Source of the DNA: Verrucomicrobiota bacterium
Lineage (GTDB): Bacteria > Verrucomicrobiota > Verrucomicrobiia > Chthoniobacterales > Terrimicrobiaceae
Assembly (NCBI GenBank): GCA_026398285.1
Contig: JAPLTI010000183.1
Coordinates: 1 to 37,819 of the forward strand
Length of the DNA: 37,819 nt
Direction: 5' to 3'
Both the position numbers and the translations under genes were made by a program. Below the pieces are notes generated by a model. The model was not told the DNA's origin. It searched no databases and saw nothing but the letters and a program-made list of their open reading frames with translations. The first letter of the stretch is position 1, and each line of letters opens with the position of its first letter. Below are positions 37,516 through 37,819 of this stretch, in pieces.

Positions 37516-37819
37516 CCAATCGCTCCGCCCCCCGCGCGGCAGCGCGCTCGTTCTCTTGGAGGGACATCCTCAGGCATGTCCCATTTCTCTCGATCAGCTT
37601 CGCAACCTCATCGATGACCAACCTCACCTTGCGTGACGGCAACGCTCCCTTGAGACGCCGCTGCGCGGCTGAATAATGGTGTTGCCCGTCATGATAATCA
37701 CGGGGGATTTTTTCAAGATAATCAGCGAGGATGAGGGCTGATTTTGCGTGGTCTGGGCGAGGGTTGCTTTCAAATTGAGAGCGGGGATCAGCAGCAAAGA
37801 GGCGGGCTGGGCCGGAGGT
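37484..37819 (-). CDS. open reverse-strand frame running off the window edge, hypothetical protein (partial)
   Basis: Stop-free minus-strand frame ...SALILADYLEKIPRDYHDGQHHYSAAQRRLKGALPSRKVRLVIDEVAKLIERNGTCLRMSLQENERAAARGAERLANATKPRPSRR; N-terminus outside the window; overlaps the end of the + strand membrane-protein gene. Confidence 0.4.
37561..37582. repeat. palindromic element
   Basis: GGGACAT-CCTCAGG-C-ATGTCCC: 7-bp outer arms and an internal CCTNAGG palindrome. Confidence 0.6.

Overview
Gene-dense, GC-rich bacterial chromosome segment. The gene content and palindromic repeats look Verrucomicrobia-like to me, but I could not test the taxonomy. I found no rRNA, tRNA, CRISPR array, transposase or phage genes by eye. 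Most of the window is housekeeping or envelope metabolism: corA, tandem crcB/fluC, an HU/IHF gene, gpsA, plsY, leuA, nadE, metF, a WaaG-like glycosyltransferase, two CDP-paratose-2-epimerase-like genes, an MsbA-like ABC exporter with an HlyD-like adaptor, and a cyclic-nucleotide-gated K+ channel. The points that merit a second look are: (1) a flagellin-like small protein (7673-8371) with no flagellar genes nearby; (2) a tightly overlapping ACP / FAD-oxidoreductase / AMP-ligase / LolA-like operon with no ketosynthase (26892-30374), followed by an ABC exporter and HlyD adaptor, which could be an undescribed envelope-linked biosynthetic module; (3) a non-coding, AT-rich intergenic region with three exact TTGTTCACA-type 9-mers, resembling a replication origin or operator cluster (24733-25084); (4) a ~128-aa minimal kinase-like ORF translationally coupled to a PP2C phosphatase; (5) two conserved enzymes (FAD oxidoreductase at ~3.8 kb and deoxyhypusine-synthase-like at ~25.6 kb), each carrying an internal deletion plus frameshift; (6) a 62-bp compound palindrome between convergent genes; (7) two toxin-antitoxin modules, one lying between two nucleotide-sugar epimerase genes.
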